Assembly (NCBI GenBank): GCA_005503335.1
Contig: SCMQ01000014.1
Location: 1 to 64,000, forward strand
Direction of reading: 5' to 3'
Length of the DNA stretch: 64,000 bases
Origin: Comamonadaceae bacterium 2FH
Lineage (GTDB): Bacteria; Pseudomonadota; Gammaproteobacteria; Burkholderiales; Burkholderiaceae_C
The notes below the pieces were generated by a model. The model ran no database searches. It was given only the letters and a program-made list of their open reading frames with translations, and was not told where the DNA came from. Below, piece by piece: positions 34,916-44,086 of this stretch (the first letter of the stretch is position 1; each line of letters begins with the position of its first letter). The translations under genes and the position numbers were made by a program.

Positions 34916-35905
34916 ATGAATCGATTTCTGCTGCGCACGCTGCGCTGCCTGGCCTGGCTGGGGCTGGCGACGGCCGGCCTCCAGGCCGCCGCCCAGGACT
35001 ACCCCGCGAGGAGCGTGCGCCTGATCGTCAGCGCCTTGCCGGGCAGCACGCCCGACCTGACCGCCCGCATCGTGGCCGAGCAGCTGCGCAAGAAGACGGG
35101 CATGTCCTACGTCGTGGAGAACAAGGCGGGGGGCAACGGCATTCCCGCCCTGAGCGAGCTGGCGCGCACGGCGGCCGACGGCTACACGCTGCTGGTGGGC
35201 AACATCAACTCGAACGGGCTGGCGCCGGCCCTGCACGCGAAGAAGTACGCCTTCGACGTCAAGGCCGCCATACAGCCGGTCACGCTGCTGTCCGATGGCC
35301 CCAGCGCGCTGGTGGCGGCGCGCAGCCAGCCGGCCAGCTTCAAGGAGGCCGTGACCCTGTGGAAGGCCAGCCCGGGCAAGTACGCGTACTTCGCGGCGGG
35401 GGTCGGCAGCTTCGGCCACATCTGGTTCGCCAAGCTGATCGAGCGGCAGGCCCTGGACCTGCTGTTCGTGCCGGTCAAGGGTGGCAGCGAGGGGCTGCAG
35501 CTGATGTACGAGGGCTCGGTGCACTACGCCTACGTTCCGCTCGCCAGCTTCGTCGGGCAGATCCGCAAGGGTGACATCCGCGCGCTGTTCGTCACGGGTC
35601 CCGGCCGGCTTGCGGAACTTCCCGAGGTGCCTACGCTGCGCGAGGTGGGCCTGCCCGACGATTTCGAGATCAACACCTGGGTGGGTCTGTTCGCCCCTGC
35701 CAGGATGAAGCCGGAGCTGCTGAAGAAGATCCACGCGCTGTTCGTCGAGGCCGTGGGCCGCGAGGAAGTGGCGGCCCAGTACAAGGGCCTGTTCATGCAG
35801 CAGCAGACCAGCAGCTCGCCGGAGGAATTCCGGACCTTCGTCGAAGGCCGCATCGACGCGTACAAGGCGGTCGCCGAGCGCAGCCGCATCAAGGTGGAAG
35901 ACTGA
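34916..35905 (+). CDS. Bug-family solute-binding protein
   Basis: A 329-residue periplasmic receptor. The signal peptide runs to QAAAQ (about residue 26), then YPARSVRLIVSALPGSTPDL, YVVENKAGGNGIPALSELAR and LLFVPVKGGSEGLQLMYEGS. The usual Bug loop is shortened at VSALPGSTPD, which may change the ligand. AGGAGA precedes ATG 34916. It follows the thiolase gene by 35 bases and precedes another Bug gene, so the cluster probably imports its own substrate. No membrane transporter subunits are seen. Confidence 0.9.
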   Translation: MNRFLLRTLRCLAWLGLATAGLQAAAQDYPARSVRLIVSALPGSTPDLTARIVAEQLRKKTGMSYVVENKAGGNGIPALSELARTAADGYTLLVGNINSNGLAPALHAKKYAFDVKAAIQPVTLLSDGPSALVAARSQPASFKEAVTLWKASPGKYAYFAAGVGSFGHIWFAKLIERQALDLLFVPVKGGSEGLQLMYEGSVHYAYVPLASFVGQIRKGDIRALFVTGPGRLAELPEVPTLREVGLPDDFEINTWVGLFAPARMKPELLKKIHALFVEAVGREEVAAQYKGLFMQQQTSSSPEEFRTFVEGRIDAYKAVAERSRIKVED

Positions 35906-35953
35906 CCTGCCGTATCGGCAATCGCAAACTCGCAAAATTGACAGGAGACGATC

Positions 35954-36910
35954 ATGTTGAAAGCCAAGCTTTTTCTCAGCATCCTGCTGCCGGCCTTGCT
36001 CGTGCTGGCCGACGGCGCCGCGGCGTCTGACTATCCCGGCCGGCCTGTGCGCCTCGTGGTGGGCGGTGGCTCCGACGTGCCGGCGCGCGTGGTCGCGAAC
36101 TTCCTCACCCAGAGCTGGAAGCAGCAGGTGAACGTGGAGCCCCTGCCGTCGGCGGGCGGGATCATCGCGGCCAAGACGGTGAAAGAGGCGCAGCCGGACG
36201 GCTACACCTTCCTCAATTCGACCGGGGCCTACCTGCTGAACCAGGCGGCGCGCAACCCTCCGCCCTTCGTCATGGGGCGTGACTTCACGCCGGTCGGCCT
36301 GCTGGGGACGGCGCCGCAGATCGTGGTGGTGCCGGCAAGCCTGCCGGTCAGGAACATCCCCGAGCTGATCGCCTATGCCAACGGCAAGCCGCAATCGGTG
36401 TACTGCGCGTCCGCCGGCATCGGGGGCAGTTCGCACCTGGCCTGCGAGATGCTGAGGCATTACGGCAAGGCCGACATCACCCATGTGGCCTACAAGGGCG
36501 TGGGGCCGGCGCTGCTCGACGTGATGGCGGCCCGCGTCCAGGTGACCTATACGGCCGTGGCGGCGATCTCGGCCATCAAGGAAGGGCGGCTGCGCGCCAT
36601 CGCCGTCACCGGAACCCGGCGCCTGGCCGCCCTGCCCGAGGTCGCCACGGTGGCCGAGCAGGGCTTGCCGCAGCTGACCCTGCTGACCTGGTACGGCATC
36701 CACGCGCCGGCGGGCACGCCGCCCGCGGTGGTGGACCAGGTCAACAAGGCGCTTGCGAAGGCGATCAAGGACCCGGCCGTGTCGCAGGCCTTGGTGAATG
36801 CGGGGCTCGAGCCCGAGGCCATGTCGGTGGCCGAGTTCCGGGAATTCATGGGCGGCCAGGAGGCCGGCATCACCCGGCTGTGGCGCGAGACCGGGGCCAA
36901 GCTGGATTGA
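35954..36910 (+). CDS. Bug-family solute-binding protein
   Basis: A 318-residue periplasmic receptor. The signal peptide ends at AAAS (about residue 25), followed by YPGRPVRLVVGGGSDVPAR, VNVEPLPSAGGIIAAKTVKE, ITHVAYKGVGPALLDVMAAR and a C-terminal QALVNAGLEPEAMSVAEFRE. It is only moderately similar to the Bug protein immediately upstream, so this is not a recent tandem copy. AGGAGA lies before ATG 35954. Two different receptors side by side suggest two related solutes or a loading partner. Confidence 0.9.
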   Translation: MLKAKLFLSILLPALLVLADGAAASDYPGRPVRLVVGGGSDVPARVVANFLTQSWKQQVNVEPLPSAGGIIAAKTVKEAQPDGYTFLNSTGAYLLNQAARNPPPFVMGRDFTPVGLLGTAPQIVVVPASLPVRNIPELIAYANGKPQSVYCASAGIGGSSHLACEMLRHYGKADITHVAYKGVGPALLDVMAARVQVTYTAVAAISAIKEGRLRAIAVTGTRRLAALPEVATVAEQGLPQLTLLTWYGIHAPAGTPPAVVDQVNKALAKAIKDPAVSQALVNAGLEPEAMSVAEFREFMGGQEAGITRLWRETGAKLD

Positions 36911-36969
36911 AGGCGCTGCCTGCGGTGCAGCGAAGCATTGTCATTTACACAGGAAAGGATAGTCAGAGC

Positions 36970-37716
36970 ATGGACAGAGCAATATGGGCAATCTGGTACG
37001 ACCTGCCGGCCGAGAGGACCGAGGAGTATCTGGCCTGGGCGCATCAGGAGTACCTGCCCTCCATCCGGCAGCGGCCCGGCATCGCCTGGGTCGCGCACTA
37101 CAGGAATGCCACCGGGCCGGCGATGCTGAACTCGGTGCACAAGGTGTTCGAGCGCCCCGCCGCGTCGGAAACCGGAGCGGGCACGCAGTTCGTGCAACTG
37201 GTGGGCGCCGTGGACCCGATGCTGCTGTTCGCGCCCAGCGTGATCGACCAGGAAGCGGCCGAAACCGGCCGCAGCCGGCAGATGCTGGATCTTCGCGTCG
37301 GCCCACAGAGCTATATCTTCAACGAGACCTACCGCGTCAACGGCCCCGAACTGCGCCTGCGCCCGCCCGGCACCACGCCCGGCCCCGGCATACAGATGGG
37401 CATGCTGCGCATCAAGAACGTGGAGGCTGAACACGCCGTGGGAAAGTGGTACGCTAACAGCCGGCTCCCGCTGATCGCGGGGATGCCCGGCGCGATTTCG
37501 GCCCGGGTGTACTCCTGCCTCTGCGGCTGGCCGGAGATCGCGGTGCTGTATGAATTCGAGTCGATCGATGCGCGTGCCAGGAGTTTCGAGCCGCAGGAAA
37601 CGGCCCTGGCCAAGGGGCCGCCCGAGGGCGAGGTTCACCAACTGCCTATGGACCAGCTGGTCCACGCGCCGGGCTCGCCCATGCCCGCCGTGCGCATCTG
37701 GCCGCCAATCATGTGA
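36970..37716 (+). CDS. hypothetical protein with two alpha+beta-barrel halves (EthD/ABM-like)
   Basis: A 248-residue protein that I do not recognise. The first half (residues 1-105) has IWAIWYDLPAERTEEYLAWA, LPSIRQRPGIAWVAHYRN and a later strand, the order of an EthD/ABM-type dimeric barrel. The second half (about 140-230) repeats it weakly (MGMLRIKNVEAEHAVGKWYA, then LPLIAGMPGAISARVYSCL and PEIAVLYEFES). It has no signal peptide. Such proteins often accompany monooxygenase and dehydrogenase genes. The IclR gene begins within its stop (ATGA overlap). Confidence 0.7.
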   Translation: MDRAIWAIWYDLPAERTEEYLAWAHQEYLPSIRQRPGIAWVAHYRNATGPAMLNSVHKVFERPAASETGAGTQFVQLVGAVDPMLLFAPSVIDQEAAETGRSRQMLDLRVGPQSYIFNETYRVNGPELRLRPPGTTPGPGIQMGMLRIKNVEAEHAVGKWYANSRLPLIAGMPGAISARVYSCLCGWPEIAVLYEFESIDARARSFEPQETALAKGPPEGEVHQLPMDQLVHAPGSPMPAVRIWPPIM

Positions 37717-38660
37717 TGCTCGCACCACGCCCCGCCGCGCTCCGGCGCAGCCCTGTTCCCCTGGCGGACATGGGCTCTAACCTCTGGACCTTCGCCGACA
37801 AGCCGCTGCAGCTTGGCGGCGGCGGTGCCTACGGGCCCAGCAAGACGGCCTCCGAAGGGGTGCGCAGCATCCATCGTGCCGTGACGGTGCTGAACGTGCT
37901 GAGCAGCGTGGGGCGCACCGGCGCGTCGCTGACCAAGATCGTGCAGCTGAGCAAGCTGCACAAGGCCACGGCGCACCGCATCCTGTGCGCGCTCTTGAGC
38001 GAGGGCTTCGTCGAGCAGGACGCGGCCTCGCGCAACTACCGGCTCGGCGCGCAGATCTCCGTGCTCAATGCGGTGATGGGCCAGCAGTTCGATTTGCGCA
38101 TCATCGGCAAGGGGGTGCTGGACCGCTTGGCCGAGGCCACGGGCGACGCGGTCTACCTCGCCGTGCGCACGCATTACGACGGCCTGTGCCTGGACTTGCG
38201 CGAGGGCGCGAACCGGATGCCGGAGCTGCGCCTGCGCGCCAACGAGTGCTGGCCGCTGGGCATAGGCGCCTTCAGCATCGCCTTGCTGGCTTTCCTGCCG
38301 GACGACGAGGTCGAGGCGATCATCGAGCACAACTCGCGCTACCTCGGCGCGCAGAAGGACATCACGCCCCAGTACATTCGCGACCAGGTCCGGCTGACCC
38401 GCACGCGCGGCTTTGCCTCCAGCCGCAACCTGGGCAACCAGGGCATGGCTGCGGCCGCGGTGCCGGTGTTCGACCCGCATTGGCGGCCCTTGGCCTCGCT
38501 GTGCATCACCACCACCTTGGAGCGGTTCAGCGAATCGCGTGAACAGGACCTGATCAACCTGCTTTGGGCCGAATCGCGGCGCATCACCGGCGAGTGGTGC
38601 GAACTGGGCGGAATCTCGCGTGCCATCACCTGGCGCAAGGGCCTGGCCAGCTCGATCTAG
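37713..38660 (+). CDS. IclR-family transcriptional regulator
   Basis: A 315-residue regulator. A 45-residue N-terminal extension precedes the winged helix (about 50-115: IHRAVTVLNVLSSVGRTGAS then LTKIVQLSKLHKATAHRILC). The effector GAF-like domain (about 125-300) has LDRLAEATGDAVYLAVRTHY, CLDLREGANRMPELRLRAN and MAAAAVPVFDPHWRPLASL. IclR proteins commonly respond to an aromatic acid or CoA-pathway intermediate. It is co-transcribed with the catabolic run through a four-base overlap. ATG 37713 may be too early; a start near 37770 would remove part of the extension. Confidence 0.85.
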   Translation: MMLAPRPAALRRSPVPLADMGSNLWTFADKPLQLGGGGAYGPSKTASEGVRSIHRAVTVLNVLSSVGRTGASLTKIVQLSKLHKATAHRILCALLSEGFVEQDAASRNYRLGAQISVLNAVMGQQFDLRIIGKGVLDRLAEATGDAVYLAVRTHYDGLCLDLREGANRMPELRLRANECWPLGIGAFSIALLAFLPDDEVEAIIEHNSRYLGAQKDITPQYIRDQVRLTRTRGFASSRNLGNQGMAAAAVPVFDPHWRPLASLCITTTLERFSESREQDLINLLWAESRRITGEWCELGGISRAITWRKGLASSI

Positions 38661-38669
38661 CGCCCAGGC

Positions 38670-39401
38670 TCAGCCCAGCACGGTCGAGCGAGCGAAGCCC
38701 TCCAGGTTGTCGATCAGACGGTCTAGAGCCTTGCCGGCGCCGTCGAAATCACCCTTGGAGATCGCGACCGCGACGTCAGCGTGCAGCCTGGCCATCTCGG
38801 GCATGTCGGCCGCCTGCTTGTAGTGCAGGTACCAGAAGCGGCGCGACAGGCCATGCAGCATGCGCATGGCGCCTTCGGCGAATTCGTTGCGCGCCGCGGC
38901 CAGGCACAGGTCATTGAATTCGCGGTCGGCGCGAATGAAGCGGACGTCGTCATTCTTGGCGGACGCTTTCATGAACTCGGCTGCCAGCGCGGCGAACCGT
39001 TCCCTTTGATCGTTCGTGGCTCGGCGTGCCGCGCTGCGGCAGATCAGCCGCTCGATCTCGCGACGCGTTTCCAGCAGCCGCAACTGCTTGGCCACATCGA
39101 TGTGTGACACCAGCAGACCGCGCTGGGGCAGCACCTGCATGAGGTGCTCGCGGGCCAGCCTCTGGATGGCTTCCCGCACGGGGGTGCGGCCTATGCCGGT
39201 CATTTCGCTCAGGGCCTGCTCGGACACGGCGGCGCCCGGCGGGAGGCGCAACGTGACGATGGCCTCTTCGATCATCTCGTAAGCCTGTTCCGTCAGGCTC
39301 GCCTTGGGCACGATCTGTGGCGCCTTCGACGGGGCCTTAGGCCGGCGCGCCGGGGTCGCGGCCCGTGTCTTGCGCGCGGCAACACGCTGGGTGGCAGTCA
39401 A
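38670..39401 (-). CDS. GntR-family regulator with FCD domain (FadR-type)
   Basis: A 243-residue repressor. Residues 35-105 form the winged helix (LTEQAYEMIEEAIVTLRLPP, then GAAVSEQALSEMTGIGRTPV and REAIQRLAREHLM). Residues 110-235 form the all-helical FCD effector domain with LLETRREIERLICRSAAR. The metal or effector residues include Asp/His positions around DREFNDLCLAA and LHADVAVAIS. Effectors are usually organic acids. It is convergent with IclR (9 bases apart) and divergent from the membrane hydroxylase at 39518, whose promoter it could repress. Confidence 0.88.
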   Translation of the reverse strand: MTATQRVAARKTRAATPARRPKAPSKAPQIVPKASLTEQAYEMIEEAIVTLRLPPGAAVSEQALSEMTGIGRTPVREAIQRLAREHLMQVLPQRGLLVSHIDVAKQLRLLETRREIERLICRSAARRATNDQRERFAALAAEFMKASAKNDDVRFIRADREFNDLCLAAARNEFAEGAMRMLHGLSRRFWYLHYKQAADMPEMARLHADVAVAISKGDFDGAGKALDRLIDNLEGFARSTVLG

Positions 39402-39458
39402 GTTTTCTCCTTTTCGAACAGTTTAGATCGTATGACAAGCGCCGGGCCGGGCTTCGTC

Positions 39459-39487
39459 TTGACAAAAAAAGAGCTACTGATATATTT
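39459..39487 (+). promoter_or_regulatory. strong sigma70 promoter of the membrane hydroxylase, overlapping a shared operator-like motif
   Basis: TTGACA (39459-39464) and TATATT (39481-39486) are 16 bases apart, close to consensus. The -10 lies inside TACTGATATATTT (39475-39487), identical over 13 bases to 25264-25276 at the other divergent region. A repressor bound here would block the polymerase. GGAG (39506-39509) precedes ATG 39518. Confidence 0.65.
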
Positions 39488-39517
39488 GATGGACATTAGT
39501 TGAATTGGAGTTTGCAG

Positions 39518-40339
39518 ATGATGACCGAGCGCCAGCGGACGTTCCGCGAGCAGTACAAGGCCGATATCAGCCCCCTTTACAACGGGGTGCTGCACATTGC
39601 GGTGCTCTACGGGGTAGGCATCGCCGCCATCTGGTACTGCGTTGGGCAACTGCGCGACGCAGGCTGGGAGTGGCTGATAGCCTTGCCGGTTTTCGTCGCC
39701 GGCAATTTCGTGGAGTGGTTCATGCACCGCTATGTGATGCACAAGCGCATCGACTTGTTCGCGCTGCGAGCCATTTACGAGCGCCACACCCGGCAGCACC
39801 ACCAGTACTTCAGCGACGTCGAGCCCACCATCGACACCACGCGCGAATTCCGCATCGTGTTCTTCCCGTGGCGAGTCCTGATCACGCTGGGCGTGGCCGG
39901 CTTGCCTCTGGGCTACCTGGCCTCGAGGTTCCTCAGCCCCAACCTGGGCTATGTGGTGTTCATCACGATGGTCGGGCAATACCTGGTTTACGAGACCTTC
40001 CATTACTGCTGCCACGTGCATGAGAACTGGTTCGTGCGTCACATGCCCTTCATCAACACCATACGCCGCCACCATACGGCGCACCACAACATGGGAATCA
40101 TGATGAAGTACAACATGAACCTCACCTTCCCGATCGCCGACTGGTTCATGGATACCACCGACCTGCGCCGCGGGTTGCTGGGCCACCTGTTCAACGGCTA
40201 CAGCGAAAAGCACGTCAAGGAGGAGCTCAAGCCCGTCATTGCGCGGTTTCGTCACGATGACTCGAGCGTCACCCTGGATGGCCCGCAACTGACGCCGCTG
40301 GAAGAAAGCGTCATGGTCGGTGGCACTCCGCCGGCATAG
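39518..40339 (+). CDS. fatty-acid hydroxylase/sterol desaturase-superfamily membrane protein
   Basis: A 273-residue integral-membrane di-iron enzyme. The His clusters EWFMHRYVMHK, RHTRQHHQYF, HYCCHVHEN and RRHHTAHHN (about residues 65-190) are those of the fatty-acid hydroxylase/sterol desaturase family. Hydrophobic segments lie at about 25-48, 52-68, 115-138 and 145-165. The family uses O2 and electrons to hydroxylate or desaturate an alkyl chain. It is transcribed alone from a near-consensus promoter and faces the GntR gene. Its substrate may be the hydrocarbon or lipid that feeds the adjacent pathway; this is inference. The next 167 bases hold nothing recognised. Confidence 0.87.
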   Translation: MMTERQRTFREQYKADISPLYNGVLHIAVLYGVGIAAIWYCVGQLRDAGWEWLIALPVFVAGNFVEWFMHRYVMHKRIDLFALRAIYERHTRQHHQYFSDVEPTIDTTREFRIVFFPWRVLITLGVAGLPLGYLASRFLSPNLGYVVFITMVGQYLVYETFHYCCHVHENWFVRHMPFINTIRRHHTAHHNMGIMMKYNMNLTFPIADWFMDTTDLRRGLLGHLFNGYSEKHVKEELKPVIARFRHDDSSVTLDGPQLTPLEESVMVGGTPPA

Positions 40340-40506
40340 GGTTCGCGTCAAGCACTGCCCGGCGTCTCGGATTCCGAGACAGGCGCCCGCGGCATTGGGG
40401 GCACCTCGTGAGGCCATAGATAGCAGATGGCCGGCAGGCGGGGTGCACTCATCGACAACGTCGTCTTTGCCCGCACCACGAGCTTCCGCTGGCGGCTGTT
40501 CCAGCC

Positions 40507-43500
40507 TCAGCCCAGCGCATCCAGCAGTGCCTTGGCCTCCTGCAGGTCCAGGGTGTCGAAGCCCTCAGTGAACCCGTTGTAGATCTCGCTCAGCATCTGG
40601 CGCGCCTCGACGGGCTTGCCCTGCTCCCGCCACAGCCTGCCCAGGCCCAGTGCCGCGCGCAGCTCCAGCGACTTGGCGCCCTGGCGGCGGGCGATCGCGA
40701 TGGCCTGCAGGAAGCAGGCCTCGGCCTCGTCCCGCCGGCTGGCCTGCTGCGCCGCGTCGGCTGGCTGCAGCAACGTTAACTCACCCTTGAGCCGGTACAG
40801 CTCGGCCTCGTAGACGCGCTCCTGCGTGCGCTCCACCTGCGCCATGGCCTCGGCCAGCGTCTGCAGCCCGGCCTCGGCCTCGCCTGCCCTGCCGCAAGCA
40901 TCGGCCAGCAGGCCCAGGAAATGCGTGCGCCAGAGCTCGGCGCCGGTGGCGCGGTAGGCGGCCATGCCCTGCCGCATTTTCTCGATGCCCTGCTCGGGCT
41001 GGCCCAGGGCGGCCAGGGTCCAGCCCGACAGCACGGTGCCCCAGGTCAGCGCGAACGGCAGGCCTTGCTCGCCCGCGATGGCAAGCAGGGCGTCGGTCAG
41101 CTCGCGCGTCTTGTGGACCTCGCGGCGCCGCAGGCGCAGCTCGGCCGCGAAGATCAGGGCCGTGGCCGAGGCGGGCGGGTGGCCCAGGGTCTGGGCCAGG
41201 GCCAGCATGGCCTCGCTGCGCGTCAGGGCCTGGTCCGGATGGCCGAGCAGCCACAGGTCCAGCGCGAGAAAGGCCAGCCCCAGCAGGCCGGGCTCGGAGC
41301 CGTAGTAGTAGTCGGTCGACTGGTGCCGCTGCGGGTCGTAGAGGGCCAGGGCCTGCTCGAAGTGCGTGCGCGCGGCTCGCAGTTCACCCATGCTGAACAG
41401 GTTGGCGCCCATGGCCCGGTGGGCCGTGACCAGCCAGGCCGGGTCCTGGGCCTGCTCGGCCAGCGCGAGCAACTGCTCGGTGTGGCCGCGCGCGGTCTGC
41501 AGCTGGCCGCTGACCTGGTAGTAGGTGCGCAGCCCCTGCAGGGCAGGGAAGAGCTGGCCGGTATCGTCGAGCCCGCGGCACAGCGCCACGGCCCGTGCGT
41601 AGGTCGCCTCGACCGCCGGGGAGCCCGGGCCGCGCGTGGCCATCTGGGCGGGGCCTAGGCTGATGTGGAGCTGCAATTCCAGCCGCGCGCGCTCGGGCGT
41701 GTCGGGCAGGGAAGGCAGCAGGGCCAGGGCCTGGGTCAGGTGGTTGACCGCCTCGGCGTCGGCCGAGCGCTGCACCGCCTGGCGCCCGGCACTCAGCAGG
41801 TAGGCCACGGCCTTGGGCGCGTTGCCGCTGCGGCTGAAGTGGTGGGCCAGCTCGTTGCAGTGCGCCTCGAGCTGGTTCGCGAACAGCGACTCGATGGCCT
41901 GGCCCGTGCACTCGTGCAGCGCGCGGCGCCGCTCGAGCAGCAGCGAGCCGTAGCTGACCTCCTGGGTCAGCGCGTGCTTGAAGCTGTACTCCACCTCGGG
42001 GAAGGCCGGCTGCTCGTAGATGAACTCGCCGGCCTGCAGCCGCGCGAGCAGGCTCTTGAGCTGCTCCTCGGGCTGGTCGACCACGCGCGCGATCAGGCTC
42101 CAGGCAAAGCTCTTGCCGATCACGGCCAGGGTCTGCAGCAGCGCCTTCTCGGCCGCGCCCAGCCGGTCGATGCGCGCGGCGAGCACGCCCTGCACCGTGC
42201 TCGGGATGTGCAGGCGGGCGGGGAAGCGCTCGAGCCGGTATTGGCCGCGCTCGCCGCGCAGCGCCCCTTCCTCGATCAGGGTCTGCACCAGCTCCTCGAT
42301 GAAGAAGGGGTTGCCCTCGGTCTGGGCCAGGATCAGCCGCTCGAGCGGGGCGAGCTGCGGGCCGTTGCCCAGCAGGTCGCGCAGCAGTTCCCGGGCCTCG
42401 GCCTCGCCCAGCGGGTCCAGGTGCAGCTGGGTGTAGCAGCTCTTGTTGCCCCAGTCGTGGCGGTACTCGGGCCGGTAGTTGACCAGCAGCAGCATGCGGG
42501 CGCCGGCCACGCTCTCGGCCAGGAAGCCGAGGAAGGCCTCGGTCTCGGTGTCCAGCCACTGCAGGTCCTCGACGATCAGCTCCAGCGGCTGGGCCAGGCT
42601 CTCGCGCACCAGCAGCCGCTTGATCGCCTCGAAGGTGCGCTGGCGGCGCACCTGGGGCGGCATCTGGGCCAGCGCCGCGTCCGGCTCGGCGATGCCCAGC
42701 AGGTAGAACAGGTAGGGCAGGCTGTCCTCCAGCGCGCGGTCCAGGGTCAGCACCTTGCCGGTCAGCTTCTCCTCGCGCCGGCGCTCGTCGTCCTGCGCCG
42801 TGATCTGGCAGTAGTTCTTCAGCAGGTCGATCAGCGGCAGGTAGGGGTAGGCCTTGCCGTGCGAGACCGAGAAGGTCTCGAGCACCAGGGCCTCGCGCGG
42901 CGCGAGCAGCCTGAACTCGTGGCACAGGCGCGACTTGCCGACCCCGGGCTCGCCGACCACGCCGACGATCTGCCCATGCCCGGCATGCGCGCGCGCGCGG
43001 GCCTCGCGCAGCTGCTCGAGCTCGCGCACGCGGCCGACGAAGCGCGCCAGCCCGCGGCTGGCCGAGACCTGCAGCCGGGTGCGAAGCGGGCCCAGGCCCA
43101 GCACCTCGAACACCGGCAGGGGCTCGGTGAGGCCCTTGATCGGCGTCGCGCCCAGTGCCTTGAACGCGAAATAGCCCTCGGCCAGGTGGTGGGTGTGCTC
43201 GCTCGCGACGATGGAGCCGGGCACGGCGATGCCCTCCATGCGCGAGGCGATGTGGATGGAATGCCCCACCGGGTCGTAGTCGGTGTGCAGGTCGTCGGTG
43301 CGGATGGCGCGCACCACCACCTCGCCGGAGTTGATGCCCACGCGGATCTGCAGCGCGATGCCCTGGGTCACGCGCACCTGGTCGGCATAGCGGCGCATGT
43401 CGTCCTGCATGCGCAGCGCCGCCAGCAGGGCGCGCTGCGCATGGTCCTCGTGCGCGATCGGCGCGCCGAACAGGGCCAGGATGCCGTCGCCCATGGACTT

Positions 43501-43920
43501 GGCCACATAGCCCTCGTAGTGGTGCACGGCGTCCATCATCAGGGCCAGCACCGGGTCGATCAGGCGGCGCGCGTCCTCGGGGTCGAGGTCCTGGATCAGG
43601 GCGGTCGATCCGGCCATGTCGGCGAACAGCGCGGTGATGGTCTTGCGCTCGCCGTCGGCCGCGCCGCGCGCCTGCATCGCGGCCTGCGCGGCGCGTATGC
43701 GCTCGGCCAGGTGGGGCGGGGTGTAGTCGACCGGGGCGCTGGAAGCGGACGCCGCTCCGGCGGGGTGCCCGCGCAAGGGGGCGCCGCATTCGCTGCAGAA
43801 CTTGGCGCTCGTGCCGACCTCGTGGCCGCAGGCCGGGCAGACATGGACCAGCCCGGCGCCGCATTCCTCGCAGAACTTGGCGCCTGCCGGATTCTCGAAC
43901 CCGCAGCCGATGCAGCGCAT
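40507..43920 (-). CDS. adenylate/guanylate cyclase-AAA ATPase-TPR signalling protein with N-terminal zinc ribbons
   Basis: A 1137-residue multidomain protein. Residues 1-50 hold two zinc ribbons with four CxxC pairs (Cys3/6/17/20 and 28/31/42/45). Residues 93-270 are a class III nucleotide cyclase with metal Asp motifs ALFADMAGS and SMGDGILALFGAP. Residues about 290-560 form an AAA-type ATPase with the P-loop GEPGVGKSR (near residue 323) and LIVEDLQWLD. The rest to 1137 consists of TPR-like repeats. Such proteins are thought to integrate ATPase-linked signals into cyclic nucleotide output. ATG 43920 was chosen; GTG 43929 is an alternative. It faces the cAMP-phosphodiesterase-like gene at 44087 across 166 bases. 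Confidence 0.9.
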   Translation of the reverse strand: MRCIGCGFENPAGAKFCEECGAGLVHVCPACGHEVGTSAKFCSECGAPLRGHPAGAASASSAPVDYTPPHLAERIRAAQAAMQARGAADGERKTITALFADMAGSTALIQDLDPEDARRLIDPVLALMMDAVHHYEGYVAKSMGDGILALFGAPIAHEDHAQRALLAALRMQDDMRRYADQVRVTQGIALQIRVGINSGEVVVRAIRTDDLHTDYDPVGHSIHIASRMEGIAVPGSIVASEHTHHLAEGYFAFKALGATPIKGLTEPLPVFEVLGLGPLRTRLQVSASRGLARFVGRVRELEQLREARARAHAGHGQIVGVVGEPGVGKSRLCHEFRLLAPREALVLETFSVSHGKAYPYLPLIDLLKNYCQITAQDDERRREEKLTGKVLTLDRALEDSLPYLFYLLGIAEPDAALAQMPPQVRRQRTFEAIKRLLVRESLAQPLELIVEDLQWLDTETEAFLGFLAESVAGARMLLLVNYRPEYRHDWGNKSCYTQLHLDPLGEAEARELLRDLLGNGPQLAPLERLILAQTEGNPFFIEELVQTLIEEGALRGERGQYRLERFPARLHIPSTVQGVLAARIDRLGAAEKALLQTLAVIGKSFAWSLIARVVDQPEEQLKSLLARLQAGEFIYEQPAFPEVEYSFKHALTQEVSYGSLLLERRRALHECTGQAIESLFANQLEAHCNELAHHFSRSGNAPKAVAYLLSAGRQAVQRSADAEAVNHLTQALALLPSLPDTPERARLELQLHISLGPAQMATRGPGSPAVEATYARAVALCRGLDDTGQLFPALQGLRTYYQVSGQLQTARGHTEQLLALAEQAQDPAWLVTAHRAMGANLFSMGELRAARTHFEQALALYDPQRHQSTDYYYGSEPGLLGLAFLALDLWLLGHPDQALTRSEAMLALAQTLGHPPASATALIFAAELRLRRREVHKTRELTDALLAIAGEQGLPFALTWGTVLSGWTLAALGQPEQGIEKMRQGMAAYRATGAELWRTHFLGLLADACGRAGEAEAGLQTLAEAMAQVERTQERVYEAELYRLKGELTLLQPADAAQQASRRDEAEACFLQAIAIARRQGAKSLELRAALGLGRLWREQGKPVEARQMLSEIYNGFTEGFDTLDLQEAKALLDALG

Positions 43921-44086
43921 GGGGCCCACCTTTGCCTTGGATGGCCTGGAGCTTGAACGATGCGTTCATTGTAGGCCTGGCCGTCGCGTCGCGCACCTGC
44001 CCGGCGGGACGCGGCTTGCCGGATGGGGCGGCGGCCACGATACTTGCAGCCAGGGTCCAGGGCCCGCGACCATCAGGAGGTCCCGA

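Noticed and set aside
41665-43956. Rightward frame of about 760 codons opposite the cyclase gene
   Set aside because: Composition is that of an antisense shadow, and the cyclase gene has P-loop, cyclase and zinc-ribbon motifs.
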